From the NCBI GenBank assembly GCA_026413325.1, contig JANZYW010000006.1, forward strand, positions 1 to 54,869: DNA of 54,869 nucleotides, read 5' to 3'. The notes below the pieces were generated by a model. It did not search any database. It worked only from the letters and a program-made list of their open reading frames with translations, and was not told the origin of the DNA. This document shows positions 17,920 to 27,411 of the stretch, one piece after another (within the stretch, counting starts at the first letter, position 1; the number at the start of each line of letters is the position of its first letter). The position numbers and the translations under genes are program-made. Source of the DNA: Bacteroidia bacterium. Its GTDB lineage: Bacteria; Bacteroidota; Bacteroidia; SpSt-205.

Positions 17920-18498
17920 ATGATCAGACGCTATTCTCTTTCGGATACTTGGCCTGCAGTCCCTCTTATCGCTCTCTCTGGTCGCTCAAACGTAGGGAAA
18001 TCCTCCCTGATTAACCGGCTCCTGGGTACTCCCATAGCTGGAGTCAGCCGTAAACCTGGACGTACCCGCGAGATTTCCTTATATCAAAAGGAACCTACCC
18101 ATCTGTGGGTGGATCTACCCGGATACGGCTATGCGGGGACATCTCAGGCAGAGCGCATGAGATGGGAGAAAGAAACGAAAGTCTTTCTCCGAGAGAGAAG
18201 GCCCTTCGTTTGGGTCCTTGTGGACAGCCGGATCCCTCCACAACGAATAGACAGGGAATGGATAGCCTGGTTAGAAAGTCTGCAGCTCCCATATGGAGTC
18301 CTCGCTACCAAGGCTGACGGTCTCTCTCAGAAAACCCGATACGCTCAGCAAAAAAGGCTACGAGAGGCTTATCCTCAAGCGCAGGAGCTTTTCTTTGTTT
18401 CCAGTCGCACAGGAGAAGGACTTGCAGCACTCCATATTTGGCTGTCCAGATGGCTAAAGAGAAAAGAAGGCGAGGAATCCCCCTACCTTCGCTCTTAG
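17920..18498 (+). CDS. engB: ribosome biogenesis GTPase EngB (YihA/YsxC)
   Basis: 192 residues. EngB is a GTPase needed for late assembly of the large ribosomal subunit. G1 is GRSNVGKSSLINRL, the G2 threonine is in KPGRTREISLY, G3 is DLPGYGYAG, G4 is TKAD and the G5 region is FVSSRTGEG. Size and motif order are typical. AAGGTGG in the end of the upstream gene lies about 8 bases before the ATG and is one of the few Shine-Dalgarno-like sequences in the window. Confidence 0.95.
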   Translation: MIRRYSLSDTWPAVPLIALSGRSNVGKSSLINRLLGTPIAGVSRKPGRTREISLYQKEPTHLWVDLPGYGYAGTSQAERMRWEKETKVFLRERRPFVWVLVDSRIPPQRIDREWIAWLESLQLPYGVLATKADGLSQKTRYAQQKRLREAYPQAQELFFVSSRTGEGLAALHIWLSRWLKRKEGEESPYLRS

Positions 18499-18499
18499 T

Positions 18500-19927
18500 A
18501 TGCCTGAGGTCTCCTATAACCGAGTCAAGATCATAGCCACAGCGGGGCCTGCTTGCCAAACAACGGATATTTTACGCCGACTGATTCTCTCTGGGGTGGA
18601 TGTGATTCGCCTCAATCTGAGTCATGGTACATGGACGCAGCATCATCATTTCATCGAAGAGGTTCGACGCTTGAACCTAGAGTTAGGCACGAGAGTAGCC
18701 CTGTTGGCAGACCTCCAGGGCCCCAAGATGCGGATAGGCCGCTTAGAACATCCTATCCCTATCCGACCAGGAGAGGAGATTCGCTTCACTACTCATCCTA
18801 CTGGAGAACCTACCGATATCCCCGTAGAATATGAAACCTTAGCACGGGATGTACGCCCTGGAGACATTGTGCTGGTAGAAGATGGTCGCATACAGTTAGA
18901 AGTACTTCATACAGACAAAATAGGCACTGTACACCTACGAGTATTGACGGGAGACCGTATCGGCAGCCGAAAAGGTATCAATCTACCAGGCAGGCCTATT
19001 TCCCTCCCTACCCTCTCGGAAAAAGACTGGGAAGACCTCTTAGAAGCTGCACGGCAACAGCTGGACTGGGTAGCCGTTTCTTTCGTACGTTTCCCTGATG
19101 ACATCCGACAAGTACGTTCATTCCTCTCACGGGTAGGTTCCAGCTCCCGCATCATGGCCAAGATAGAGCGCCCAGAAGCACTCGAGCACCTGGAAGATAT
19201 CGTATCCGTCAGCGATGCGCTGATGGTGGCACGGGGAGACTTAGGGGTAGAAATCCCCGTGGAAGAGGTTCCATTCTGGCAGAAAAAAATCGTACATACC
19301 TGTAACCGCTTAGGAAAACCTGTCGTGGTAGCTACCCAAATGCTGGAAAGTATGATCCAGAATCCCACTCCCACGCGAGCAGAAGTAACCGATGTCGCAA
19401 ATGCGGTCTTAGACGGAGCGGATGCGGTGATGCTAAGTGGGGAAACCTCCGTGGGTGCCTTCCCTGTGGAGGCTGTGCGCCAAATGCAACGAATACTGCG
19501 CCAGGCGGAACAAGCGGTAGAAGTCTATCGTTTTCCTGGACAGCCCGATCCCGCATCTCCTACCTACCACTCGGATGCAGTGTGCTGGACTGCCTGTACG
19601 TTAGCCTCTGAAGTAGGTGCGAAAGCCCTTGTAGGACTCACCTATTCAGGCTATACGGCATTTCAGTTAGCTCGATGGCGCCCGCAGACCGATATCTTCA
19701 TTTTTACTCCTAACCCCCGCATTTTGGGGGGACTCAACCTGCTCTGGGGCGTGCGCGCTTACTACTACAAACGATACGAAGGCACCTATGACACCATTCA
19801 AGATGTGGTTCAGATCTTAAGAGACATGGACCATGTGAGCTCAGGAGAAACGGTTATTTTTACAGTGTCTATGCCTCTCCGTGCCCGATTGCGCACGAAT
19901 ACCTTGTACATCGCTCGGGTGCCGTGA
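18500..19927 (+). CDS. pyk: pyruvate kinase
   Basis: 475 residues, full length for the bacterial enzyme, which makes ATP and pyruvate from phosphoenolpyruvate. Seen: KIIATAGPA at the N-terminus, VIRLNLSHGT (K+ and substrate loop), LLADLQGPKMRIG, the B-domain lid, MAKIERPEAL with the catalytic Lys, MVARGDLGVEIP, and NRLGKPVVVATQMLESMI. The C-terminal allosteric domain is present but short. The gene begins one base after the engB stop, and its own stop overlaps the GTG start of the sensor kinase (GTGA). Confidence 0.96.
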   Translation: MPEVSYNRVKIIATAGPACQTTDILRRLILSGVDVIRLNLSHGTWTQHHHFIEEVRRLNLELGTRVALLADLQGPKMRIGRLEHPIPIRPGEEIRFTTHPTGEPTDIPVEYETLARDVRPGDIVLVEDGRIQLEVLHTDKIGTVHLRVLTGDRIGSRKGINLPGRPISLPTLSEKDWEDLLEAARQQLDWVAVSFVRFPDDIRQVRSFLSRVGSSSRIMAKIERPEALEHLEDIVSVSDALMVARGDLGVEIPVEEVPFWQKKIVHTCNRLGKPVVVATQMLESMIQNPTPTRAEVTDVANAVLDGADAVMLSGETSVGAFPVEAVRQMQRILRQAEQAVEVYRFPGQPDPASPTYHSDAVCWTACTLASEVGAKALVGLTYSGYTAFQLARWRPQTDIFIFTPNPRILGGLNLLWGVRAYYYKRYEGTYDTIQDVVQILRDMDHVSSGETVIFTVSMPLRARLRTNTLYIARVP

Positions 19928-21939
19928 AACCTCCTTCCCTCGTCATATGGGGACTTGGGATTGTGTGGTTCGGGATTTGGCATAGCTCCCGAGCATGGCC
20001 TCCTAAGTTATGGGACGGGTATCAGTGGAAACGGCTCGATAGTTGCAAGTGGGAAGTACACCGAACACTTCCTCGGTTTAGTGAGAGCCTGCTTCGACCT
20101 GGAGACCAGCTGCTCCGCATTGACTACCTGCCCGTTTGTGATCTGACTCACATTCCCCCTGGAAAGGAAAAGGGACGTTTATACTTGTATGAGATTTCTC
20201 GGGAAGGACGTATACAACTGGTATTTGTAGAGAGTCAGCTCCCCCTGGTATTCGGGTGGCCCTCTTCGCCGAAAGAATACACCCTAACCCGATTGCTCAG
20301 TTTCCTGGTTTGGCTCTTTGCCCTGTTCCTGATGGGAGTGACCGCCGATCAGTGGCGATGGGAATGGCCCTCCCTCTGGAGAGAAGGTCTTTCTCTCCTG
20401 GTGAGTCTGCTACCACTGGGGGTATTTTGGTTTTTCTGGGAAGAACCTACACCGATTTTCCGTTCCTATTTTACTCCCTTTCTACTGAGCTTGTGGGGGA
20501 TCTGGTCTATCAGTCGCGTCACAGACCACCGTCTCCAGATTTTGCTTGCGATTTTAAGTATGGGCTGCTTCTTTACAGACGGAATCCCCTTTTTAGAAGG
20601 GATAGGCGCCTCTGCTTTGTTAGGGAGTAGCCTACTGACTTTATCAGGTCCTACACGTCTGATCTACACCCTCGTGTGGATGGGGTGGGGCACTTTCCCT
20701 CATCCCCTCGCTATCCCTCTGCTTGGAGGCATCATTCTTACCTCTCACATTCCTCTCCTGAAACGCACCTTCGGGCTTCTACCCAAGGAAAAGATCGCAT
20801 TCCGGAGCATCGCCATTTTGGCGGGAATAGGCATGGGTATCCTGTATCGATCCGAGGGGTTCCTCCTTTCCTTCCTGTGGGGTATGGTATCGCTTGGGAT
20901 AGGGATTGCCCTGACGGAGGTTTTGTGGCGAGTCATTCAAGCCCGTCAACGCCGGGTTCGCCTCTTACAGGAGAGACTCCCTCAACTATGGGAAATCGTG
21001 GACAAAAACACCCTACGACTGTTTATAGAGGAGACCCTTCGGGAGTATGCAGACATCGGAGAGATAGAGATTTCCACGCAGGGTCGTCCTTCTGGAGAAA
21101 CACGCCCTTGGTTGCGCCGAAGTGGAGAAAGCCCCCCTTTCGAGATCACACAGCTTCGATTTAGTCCAGATGCTCTTATACCTCTACCTGCCTACGGGTG
21201 GTTAGCCCTTCGCGAGGGAACAAGACAACTCGGACCAGAAGATGTGCGCCGCTTAATGCCCTTTGCTGCGGGGATCAGCATCGCCTTGCGCCATCTTTCC
21301 CTTTTCGAAGCGGCACATGAAGCCCGTTTAGCTGCTCTGCGGGGGCAGCTGAGCCCACATTTTCTCTTCAACGCGCTGAATACCTTGCAGGCTCTGATCG
21401 CCGAAAACCCCTCTTTAGCCGAAGAGCTTATGACCCGGTTAGGAGCTCTTCTTAGACGCAGTCTTCTCCATGCTCGTCACGTAACCGTCCCATTGGAAGA
21501 AGAACTGGCGCTTGTGCGAGATTACCTGAGCATAGAGAAGGAACGCTTCGGTCAACGGCTACGACTCTCGTGGAATCTCCCCGAATCTCTCCCTTCTCTG
21601 GAAATCCCGCCATTTGCTATACAACTGCTGGCAGAAAATACCATCAAACATGCCGTCAGTCGCGTGAATCGGCCTGTCACTGTAGAGATAAGTGTCGTAG
21701 AAAAGCCAACAGAGGTGGAGATCATCGTTCAGGACGACGGTCCAGGTATAGACCTGAACCGCATAAAGGAAAGTGTAGGACTCTCTAATCTTCTTCTTCG
21801 CTTAGAGCAGCTTTACCCCGAGAAGGCCACCCTTCTACCTGAACGCCTCACAAAAGGTACCCGTGTCACCCTGCGCTTTCTTCGTCCCCTTCCAGAGACG
21901 ACCGCTCGTAGTCATAATCCGGCAATAGATCTGTCCTGA
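19924..21939 (+). CDS. LytS/YehU-type sensor histidine kinase
   Basis: 671 residues. N-terminal signal-anchor, a roughly 85-residue extracytoplasmic segment with a PDZ-like stretch (LLRPGDQLLRIDYLPV), then about eight hydrophobic membrane segments (120-345), a GAF-like linker and a C-terminal kinase. The phosphoacceptor is H479 in LSPHFLFNALNTL, the N box is ENTIKH and the G box DDGPGI, as in His_kinase/HATPase pairs of the LytS class. Such kinases usually pair with a LytTR response regulator, but none is encoded within the window. The start is a GTG overlapping the pyk stop by 4 bp. The last 74 bp overlap the convergent DUF3276 gene. Confidence 0.88.
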   Translation: MKPPSLVIWGLGIVWFGIWHSSRAWPPKLWDGYQWKRLDSCKWEVHRTLPRFSESLLRPGDQLLRIDYLPVCDLTHIPPGKEKGRLYLYEISREGRIQLVFVESQLPLVFGWPSSPKEYTLTRLLSFLVWLFALFLMGVTADQWRWEWPSLWREGLSLLVSLLPLGVFWFFWEEPTPIFRSYFTPFLLSLWGIWSISRVTDHRLQILLAILSMGCFFTDGIPFLEGIGASALLGSSLLTLSGPTRLIYTLVWMGWGTFPHPLAIPLLGGIILTSHIPLLKRTFGLLPKEKIAFRSIAILAGIGMGILYRSEGFLLSFLWGMVSLGIGIALTEVLWRVIQARQRRVRLLQERLPQLWEIVDKNTLRLFIEETLREYADIGEIEISTQGRPSGETRPWLRRSGESPPFEITQLRFSPDALIPLPAYGWLALREGTRQLGPEDVRRLMPFAAGISIALRHLSLFEAAHEARLAALRGQLSPHFLFNALNTLQALIAENPSLAEELMTRLGALLRRSLLHARHVTVPLEEELALVRDYLSIEKERFGQRLRLSWNLPESLPSLEIPPFAIQLLAENTIKHAVSRVNRPVTVEISVVEKPTEVEIIVQDDGPGIDLNRIKESVGLSNLLLRLEQLYPEKATLLPERLTKGTRVTLRFLRPLPETTARSHNPAIDLS

Positions 21940-22153
21940 CATGAGATATCACTTGGTCTAAAGCCCGCTGAAACTTAACGAAGTCTTCCTTATACAGAAA
22001 GATCTTCTGCTTCTGGCTCACTTCTCCAGTGAAATCTCGTTTCGTCTCTGTGATAGTGATGTAGTAATCACGATTTCGCGTGGCTCGCACATCGAAGATG
22101 TACGTTCTTTTCCCCGCGCGCACTTTAACTGAATACACTTCTCTCGCTTCCAT
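21866..22153 (-). CDS. DUF3276 / PUR-alpha-like nucleic-acid-binding protein
   Basis: 95 residues. Matches the Bacteroidota DUF3276 family, related to the PUR domain that binds single-stranded DNA or RNA: EVYSVKVRAGKRTYIFDVR, DYYITITETKR and KIFLYKEDFVKFQRALDQVI. The ATG at 22153 gives the family N-terminus, and a perfect -7 box stands 23 bases upstream, so this is one of the few genes here with a real though short leader (about 18 nt). The acidic C-terminal tail is encoded antisense to the end of the sensor kinase. Confidence 0.85.
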   Translation of the reverse strand: MEAREVYSVKVRAGKRTYIFDVRATRNRDYYITITETKRDFTGEVSQKQKIFLYKEDFVKFQRALDQVISHVRTDLLPDYDYERSSLEGDEESAG

Positions 22154-22176
22154 ATACCGCCCGTATCGCTTCGCTG

Positions 22177-22184
22177 CAAAGGTA
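22177..22184 (-). promoter_or_regulatory. -7 promoter box of the DUF3276 gene
   Basis: Minus-strand TACCTTTG, a perfect TAnnTTTG, 23 bases before the ATG at 22153. Confidence 0.7.
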
Positions 22185-22223
22185 CAAAAGTTCCAGATAG
22201 AAAACTGCCTCCTTGAGATACCG

Positions 22224-22231
22224 TATTTTTG
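22224..22231 (+). promoter_or_regulatory. -7 promoter box of the FG-GAP/OmpA gene
   Basis: TATTTTTG, a perfect TAnnTTTG, four bases before the ATG at 22236. Confidence 0.75.
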
Positions 22232-22235
22232 GGGC

Positions 22236-24575
22236 ATGAAAACACAGGTGTGGGGATTTTCCCTTTATAGTCTGCTCTTCGCTTTACAGTTGCAGGCACA
22301 GCTCCTTAACCGCTCTGGTAAAGACAGCACGATATTTATTTCTGGGCAGGTTTTTCTCCCCAACTACCCCATTGCTACTTGCTCCAATCCTTGGGGGAGT
22401 GCGGTTGCTGACTTTACCGGCGACGAATGGGAAGATATCCTTATCGCTTGCCGCTCAGAAGGGAAGCTTACCCTTTACATCAATGACCGGAAAGCCGAGT
22501 TTCCTCGGACGCGGAGCTTTCCCAGCTTGCGGGAGGTCTGGAAACCCCTCGCTGTAGATCTCAATGGCGATGGTCATAGAGATATCGTTGCGCTCTCTTA
22601 TAGTGAAGCTAAAGTCGCCTGGCATCTCAATAGCGGCCCCGGGCAGCTTCCTCTCACCAACTCCATTAGCGTGGGAAAAGGTCCTCACCATGTCTTCTCT
22701 GGCGACTGGGATGGAGATGGCCAGGTGGACATAGGCGTAGTCTGCCATGACGAAGGAAGCGTACACTTGCTCCGTACAGGCTCACGGGGAAGCCTACAGC
22801 CGTACAAAGTACTCAAGGCAGCCAATCGACCTCGTGTCGCCGTCGCACGCGACCTGGACAAAGACGGTAAAGCAGATATCGTAGTGGGAGGAGAAGAACC
22901 CTTTCTTCTTCTTTTTTATGGAAAAGGCGGATATGCCACAGAGGGTCAAAAACTCTCCTGTCCCCCCTCTATTTGGGCCATGGATGTAGGAGACCTCAAT
23001 AAAGACGGGCGAGCCGATATCGTCCTGGGTACCTATATCGGCACTTCTATTGTCACCCTCTTCAATATGGGATATGGGAGATGGGAGGAGCCTCGAATTC
23101 AACCATCAGGAAACTACAACTTCGCTCTCTACCTCGGCGATTTCGACAGAGACGGCGATCTCGACGTTGTCACCGTCTCTGCCAGAGACCATGTTATCAA
23201 TATACATCTCAATGACGGAAAGGGAAATCTCTCAGACAGACATCGTATAGGGACAGGTCAGTGGCCGATATCCTTAACGCTGGCAGATGTGAATGGCGAT
23301 GACAACGTAGATTTTATCACTACTTCGGTCCATGACCACGCCATAAATGTACACCGAAATGTGCCAGTGACCCCACCCAAACCTGTCCTGATAGCTATCC
23401 AGGGGCGCCTTATCGATGGAGATACAGGACAGGAGATCGCTGGCAATGTCTCTTTGATCGATACTACTGCTCTTGAGCGGGTAAACGGCCGAGATGAAGC
23501 TTTTCAAGTACAGCGGTTTTCGCCAGGTAAACCTTTCCGTTTCGAAGTAACAGGAGGGAGACATATCCTCCTGCTCAAAGGTACTGCCCCAGAGTATCCC
23601 TCTGCGGAGATACGGATTGTCCTACCCCCTCTCAAGGACTTACCAGATTCCATCCTGAAAGAGGGATTGCACCGAGATATCATCCTTCGTCGGATACAAC
23701 GGGTGAAAGTATGGGGGACCGTTACTGATGCCACCAAGAAAGACCCTATCCCTCGCGCCACAGTACGGCTTACCACCCAGGCAGGAGAAGTGGTGGCTGA
23801 ACTTTCGACAGACAGCCGAGGGTATTACGAAACCTATGCTCCTTTGGGGATCAATCACCGCATACAAGGAGAAGCTCCTTCTTATGAGCCAGCTTGGCAG
23901 GTTTTCTCCCTCGGGCGAGAACACTACCCCCAAGGCCTGCGTGTGGATCTCTCCCTTTCTCCTGCTGCCCCCTCTCGTACCTGCATAGAAGGGCTCGTAC
24001 TCCACCAGAATACCCGTTCACCCATTCGGGAAGTAACTATTTTTTTCATAGATCGAGCAGGCCTTCGACGGCGGGTCACCTCCCAGGCAGGAGGTACCTT
24101 CAAGGGATGCCTCCCCCCTGGTTTCTATCAAGTCGAGATTATTCACAAAGGCTTTTTCCCGTACCGAGATTCGGTCGACATCCCAGAGGGAGGAACCAAA
24201 CGGGAGTTTCTACTCACTCCTGTTGAAACAGAAAAAGCCATCGTCCTGCGAAACATCTATTTCGATTATGACAAAGCAACCCTCCGCTCTGAATCCATAG
24301 AAGAGCTGGAGCGAGTGGTTAAATTTCTGAATGAAAACCCCTCTTTACGCGTAGAAATAGCAGGACATACGGACAGTGACGGCTCGGATGCCTACAACCT
24401 GCGTCTTTCTCAAGCCCGAGCCCAGTCTGTGGTGGATTACCTCATCTCACGGGGTATCGATGCTTCTCGCCTGGTTGCCAAGGGATATGGAGAAAGCAGA
24501 CCTGTCGCCCCAAATGATACACCTGAAAACAAACAGAAAAACAGACGCACCGAACTCAAAATCCTCGGTATATAG
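22236..24575 (+). CDS. FG-GAP/VCBS propeller, carboxypeptidase-regulatory-like and OmpA-domain envelope protein
   Basis: 779 residues. Signal peptide (about 1-21, LFALQLQA), then an FG-GAP/VCBS-type propeller to about 380 with seven calcium-loop-like repeats of the form DxNGDGxxDI (for example DLNGDGHRDI, DWDGDGQVDI, DFDRDGDLDV). Three beta domains of the carboxypeptidase-regulatory type follow (about 390-660), and an OmpA domain closes the protein (about 670-779; IYFDYDKATLR, AGHTDSDGSDAYNLRLSQARA, NRRTEL). It is probably peptidoglycan-anchored. Ligand unknown; the architecture parallels the NHL-OmpA protein at 13170. The ATG at 22236 is set by the -7 box and the signal peptide. The GTG of the next gene overlaps its TAG stop by one base. 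Confidence 0.86.
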   Translation: MKTQVWGFSLYSLLFALQLQAQLLNRSGKDSTIFISGQVFLPNYPIATCSNPWGSAVADFTGDEWEDILIACRSEGKLTLYINDRKAEFPRTRSFPSLREVWKPLAVDLNGDGHRDIVALSYSEAKVAWHLNSGPGQLPLTNSISVGKGPHHVFSGDWDGDGQVDIGVVCHDEGSVHLLRTGSRGSLQPYKVLKAANRPRVAVARDLDKDGKADIVVGGEEPFLLLFYGKGGYATEGQKLSCPPSIWAMDVGDLNKDGRADIVLGTYIGTSIVTLFNMGYGRWEEPRIQPSGNYNFALYLGDFDRDGDLDVVTVSARDHVINIHLNDGKGNLSDRHRIGTGQWPISLTLADVNGDDNVDFITTSVHDHAINVHRNVPVTPPKPVLIAIQGRLIDGDTGQEIAGNVSLIDTTALERVNGRDEAFQVQRFSPGKPFRFEVTGGRHILLLKGTAPEYPSAEIRIVLPPLKDLPDSILKEGLHRDIILRRIQRVKVWGTVTDATKKDPIPRATVRLTTQAGEVVAELSTDSRGYYETYAPLGINHRIQGEAPSYEPAWQVFSLGREHYPQGLRVDLSLSPAAPSRTCIEGLVLHQNTRSPIREVTIFFIDRAGLRRRVTSQAGGTFKGCLPPGFYQVEIIHKGFFPYRDSVDIPEGGTKREFLLTPVETEKAIVLRNIYFDYDKATLRSESIEELERVVKFLNENPSLRVEIAGHTDSDGSDAYNLRLSQARAQSVVDYLISRGIDASRLVAKGYGESRPVAPNDTPENKQKNRRTELKILGI

Positions 24576-25528
24576 TGGACCTCTCCCTCGTTATCCCTGC
24601 CTATAATGAAGCAGAATCCCTCCCCGAGCTAATAGAATGGATTGTTCGGACATGTGAGCCTCTCCCTCTTTCCTACGAGATATGGATCATCGATGATGGG
24701 AGCACAGATGCTACCTGGGCCACTCTCCTCCAGCTGCGAGAAATCTACCCCCATCGTCTGAGAGCTGTGCGATTTTCTCGAAACTATGGGAAATCCGCTG
24801 CATTATACGTGGGTTTTCAAAAAGCACAAGGAAGGGTTATCATAACTTTGGATGGAGACCTACAGGACTCCCCTGATGAGATCCCCGCCCTTTATGCACT
24901 AATCGCTGAAAAAGGCTACGACCTGGTAAGCGGTTGGAAAAAAAGAAGACACGATCCTCTCTCTAAGACTCTACCCAGCAAGCTTTTCAACAAGGTGGTT
25001 CGCATTTTTACGGGCATACCTCTTCACGATTTCAATAGCGGGATAAAAGCTTATAGAGCGGCTGCAGCGAAGGCGATAGACTTATATGGAGAAATGCACA
25101 GATACATCCCTTATCTCATAAAATCTGCCGGATTTCAGCGAATAACAGAAAAAATAGTCACTCACTACCCCAGAAAATATGGTCATACCAAGTTTGGATG
25201 GGAACGGTTTCTGTATGGGTTTTTGGACCTGCTCACCGTGAGCTTCCTGGTACGATTTGGGCGTCGACCTATGCACCTGTTTGGCTCCTTAGGTGTGCTT
25301 GCTTTCTTAGTCGGATTTCTCACCGTGGGCTGGCTCATTTGGGATAAACTCTATCAGCTCCATGTTTATGGGCGGGTCACGAGAGAGGTAGTACAGCAAC
25401 CGCTGTTTTATCTGGGTCTCACAGCGAGTATTATGGGCATCCAACTGTTTCTCACGGGTTTCTTAGGAGAGCTCATCCTGCGACAATCTCCTCAAAAGCA
25501 CCATTACATCGTAGCTGAGGAGCTATGA
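24575..25528 (+). CDS. family 2 glycosyltransferase with membrane domain
   Basis: 317 residues. Dolichyl-phosphate-mannose-synthase-like GT2: LSLVIPAYNEAESL, IDDGSTDATW, RNYGKSAALYVGF, ITLDGDLQDSPDEIP and DFNSGIKAYR, then HYPRKYGHTKFGWERF. Two hydrophobic segments near the C-terminus (about 232-255 and 273-300) anchor it in the inner membrane. Such enzymes usually load a sugar onto a polyprenyl phosphate carrier; donor and acceptor are unknown. The start is a GTG overlapping the stop of the OmpA-domain gene, and its end overlaps the VWA gene (ATGA). Confidence 0.9.
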   Translation: MDLSLVIPAYNEAESLPELIEWIVRTCEPLPLSYEIWIIDDGSTDATWATLLQLREIYPHRLRAVRFSRNYGKSAALYVGFQKAQGRVIITLDGDLQDSPDEIPALYALIAEKGYDLVSGWKKRRHDPLSKTLPSKLFNKVVRIFTGIPLHDFNSGIKAYRAAAAKAIDLYGEMHRYIPYLIKSAGFQRITEKIVTHYPRKYGHTKFGWERFLYGFLDLLTVSFLVRFGRRPMHLFGSLGVLAFLVGFLTVGWLIWDKLYQLHVYGRVTREVVQQPLFYLGLTASIMGIQLFLTGFLGELILRQSPQKHHYIVAEEL

Positions 25529-27411
25529 CTGTGAGCATCTGGGTATGGGGGGGGGTATCCGCTCTCATCGCAACGGGGATGGCTCTGTGGAGTTATCACC
25601 GACTCCCCGTGCGAGTACCCCGACCCTGGCTATACCTCCTGGGGTTTCTTCGAGGGTTGGGCATATGGGCCCTTCTATTTCTCTTAGCGGAGCCCTTATG
25701 GACGAAGTCAGCAATACGGGAAGAACGCCCTCGGATCCTACTTCTCCTGGATAACAGCCAAAGTGTGGTATGGGGCAAGTACTTATCCCTCCCAGAATAC
25801 GCTGACGGGGTGCGAAAGATAGCCAATGAACTGCGAGGTATCGGCTTCGAACCGACCTTTTACCTTCTGGATAGGGGCATAAAAGAAGGCGACAGCTTGG
25901 ATGGAAAGGGCGAGGCAAGCTGGATCACTGCTGGCATCCAAGAAGCCATTCAGCGAGAGAAGCAAGTTTCAGCGGTCGTACTCTTCTCAGATGGACAAGA
26001 GAGCGGAGAAAAATCTGCCTCTTTGCCGACGAATGTCCCTATATGGACTGTCGCCATCGGCCCTCCTCAACCCATCGGAGATGCGCGAATAGAAGCAGTG
26101 GAGGGTCCTCCTTGGATCAGGGAGGGCCAAGAAATCCAGCTTCGCATCCGCCTTTCTCGCCTTACTCGACCAGCCCTCCTCCGGGTAACAGCCTCCTCAC
26201 ACAACTATACCCTCACCTTACCCGCCGGCGCAGAAGAAAGCCAAATCACACTCAAGCCATTGCCAGTGGGCGTCCATCCCATACGGCTCCGAGTAGAAAC
26301 AAATGAAGATCCCAATCCTGCAAATAATGAGCGGATGGAGATCCTACACGTACGAAACGCTTATCCCACCTTCGTCCTGTGGGCAGGAGAACTCACGCCC
26401 GATATCGCCTATCTTAGAAGAACCTTGGAGCAAATAGGTCCCGTTCGGTTAGCCGCTGCCCGAAAGCCGACCGGATACACCGTAGATCCCGATACCCTCC
26501 TTTCTCAGCCAAACGCACTTCACATATGGTACAACTTTCCGATCCGCTCTGACGATGTACCTTTAGCCCGTCGTATTCTACGGGAAAATCATTTCCTCCT
26601 GTTTTTTGGCGGAGCCTCCTCCCTCTCCCCAGAAATTCTAAACGAGATAGGGTGGAAAAAATCGAGCGTGCTTGGATCCCACATTCTACCAGGGGGGGTA
26701 ACCCTTTACTTACATGACCCAGACGTCGTTTCTTCCTCTCAGCTCATCGATGTAGGATGGGGTGCTCCTATCGGGTACAAGCTATTTAGAGGAAACCGAC
26801 TCATTGTGGGCTTCTTAGGAGAAGGATGGTGGCGCTTGAGAGAAAACAGTACCCTTACTGCTCAGTGGGACTCTTTGCTCCGAGAACTTCTCCAAGAGGG
26901 GCTACGCATACAACAAAGTCGACTCCTATTCGCTCCAGAACGCTCACGGATTTCCATCGGAGAAGTGGCTCTATGGAAAGGGTGGCTTCCAGAGGAAGCG
27001 TCACTTTACCTCCGAGACCAAAAACTGCCCATCTATACCAAAGCCGATGGGCTCAAAGAAGCTTTTTGGACTGCAGATAGCCCAGGAATATATCCCTACA
27101 CCCTCCGTCAAGGAGAAAAAACCTTGCTTACCGGATACCTTTGGGTTGAGTCTCCACCCCAAGAAATGCTCCGTATCGGACGAGATACGGTAACTCTTTC
27201 TTATTTAGCCCACCAGACTGGGGGACGTTTTTTCTCATGGGAGAGAAAAGATAGCTTGCCTATCTCTCTCAGAGAGAGCCTCCCACCTCACACGCTCGTA
27301 TCTTCGCAGCGAGATGTTATACCCTTTCATGAATGGAGCGTATGGCTGATAAGTATCCTTCTTCTTTTTTCCGCAGAATGGCTGCTGCGGCGCTATGTGG
27401 GCTTATACTAA
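25525..27411 (+). CDS. VWA-domain membrane protein
   Basis: 628 residues. Two N-terminal membrane segments (about 4-22 and 36-57), a von Willebrand A-like domain with an intact metal site start (LLLLDNSQSV, DxSxS) and a VVLFSDGQESG strand, Ig-like beta domains in the middle, and one C-terminal membrane segment (about 605-622) just before the end. This layout matches a conserved Bacteroidota family of unknown function. It is in an operon with the glycosyltransferase (4-bp overlap) and the GldB-like gene, which starts inside its 3' end. Confidence 0.75.
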   Translation: MTVSIWVWGGVSALIATGMALWSYHRLPVRVPRPWLYLLGFLRGLGIWALLFLLAEPLWTKSAIREERPRILLLLDNSQSVVWGKYLSLPEYADGVRKIANELRGIGFEPTFYLLDRGIKEGDSLDGKGEASWITAGIQEAIQREKQVSAVVLFSDGQESGEKSASLPTNVPIWTVAIGPPQPIGDARIEAVEGPPWIREGQEIQLRIRLSRLTRPALLRVTASSHNYTLTLPAGAEESQITLKPLPVGVHPIRLRVETNEDPNPANNERMEILHVRNAYPTFVLWAGELTPDIAYLRRTLEQIGPVRLAAARKPTGYTVDPDTLLSQPNALHIWYNFPIRSDDVPLARRILRENHFLLFFGGASSLSPEILNEIGWKKSSVLGSHILPGGVTLYLHDPDVVSSSQLIDVGWGAPIGYKLFRGNRLIVGFLGEGWWRLRENSTLTAQWDSLLRELLQEGLRIQQSRLLFAPERSRISIGEVALWKGWLPEEASLYLRDQKLPIYTKADGLKEAFWTADSPGIYPYTLRQGEKTLLTGYLWVESPPQEMLRIGRDTVTLSYLAHQTGGRFFSWERKDSLPISLRESLPPHTLVSSQRDVIPFHEWSVWLISILLLFSAEWLLRRYVGLY

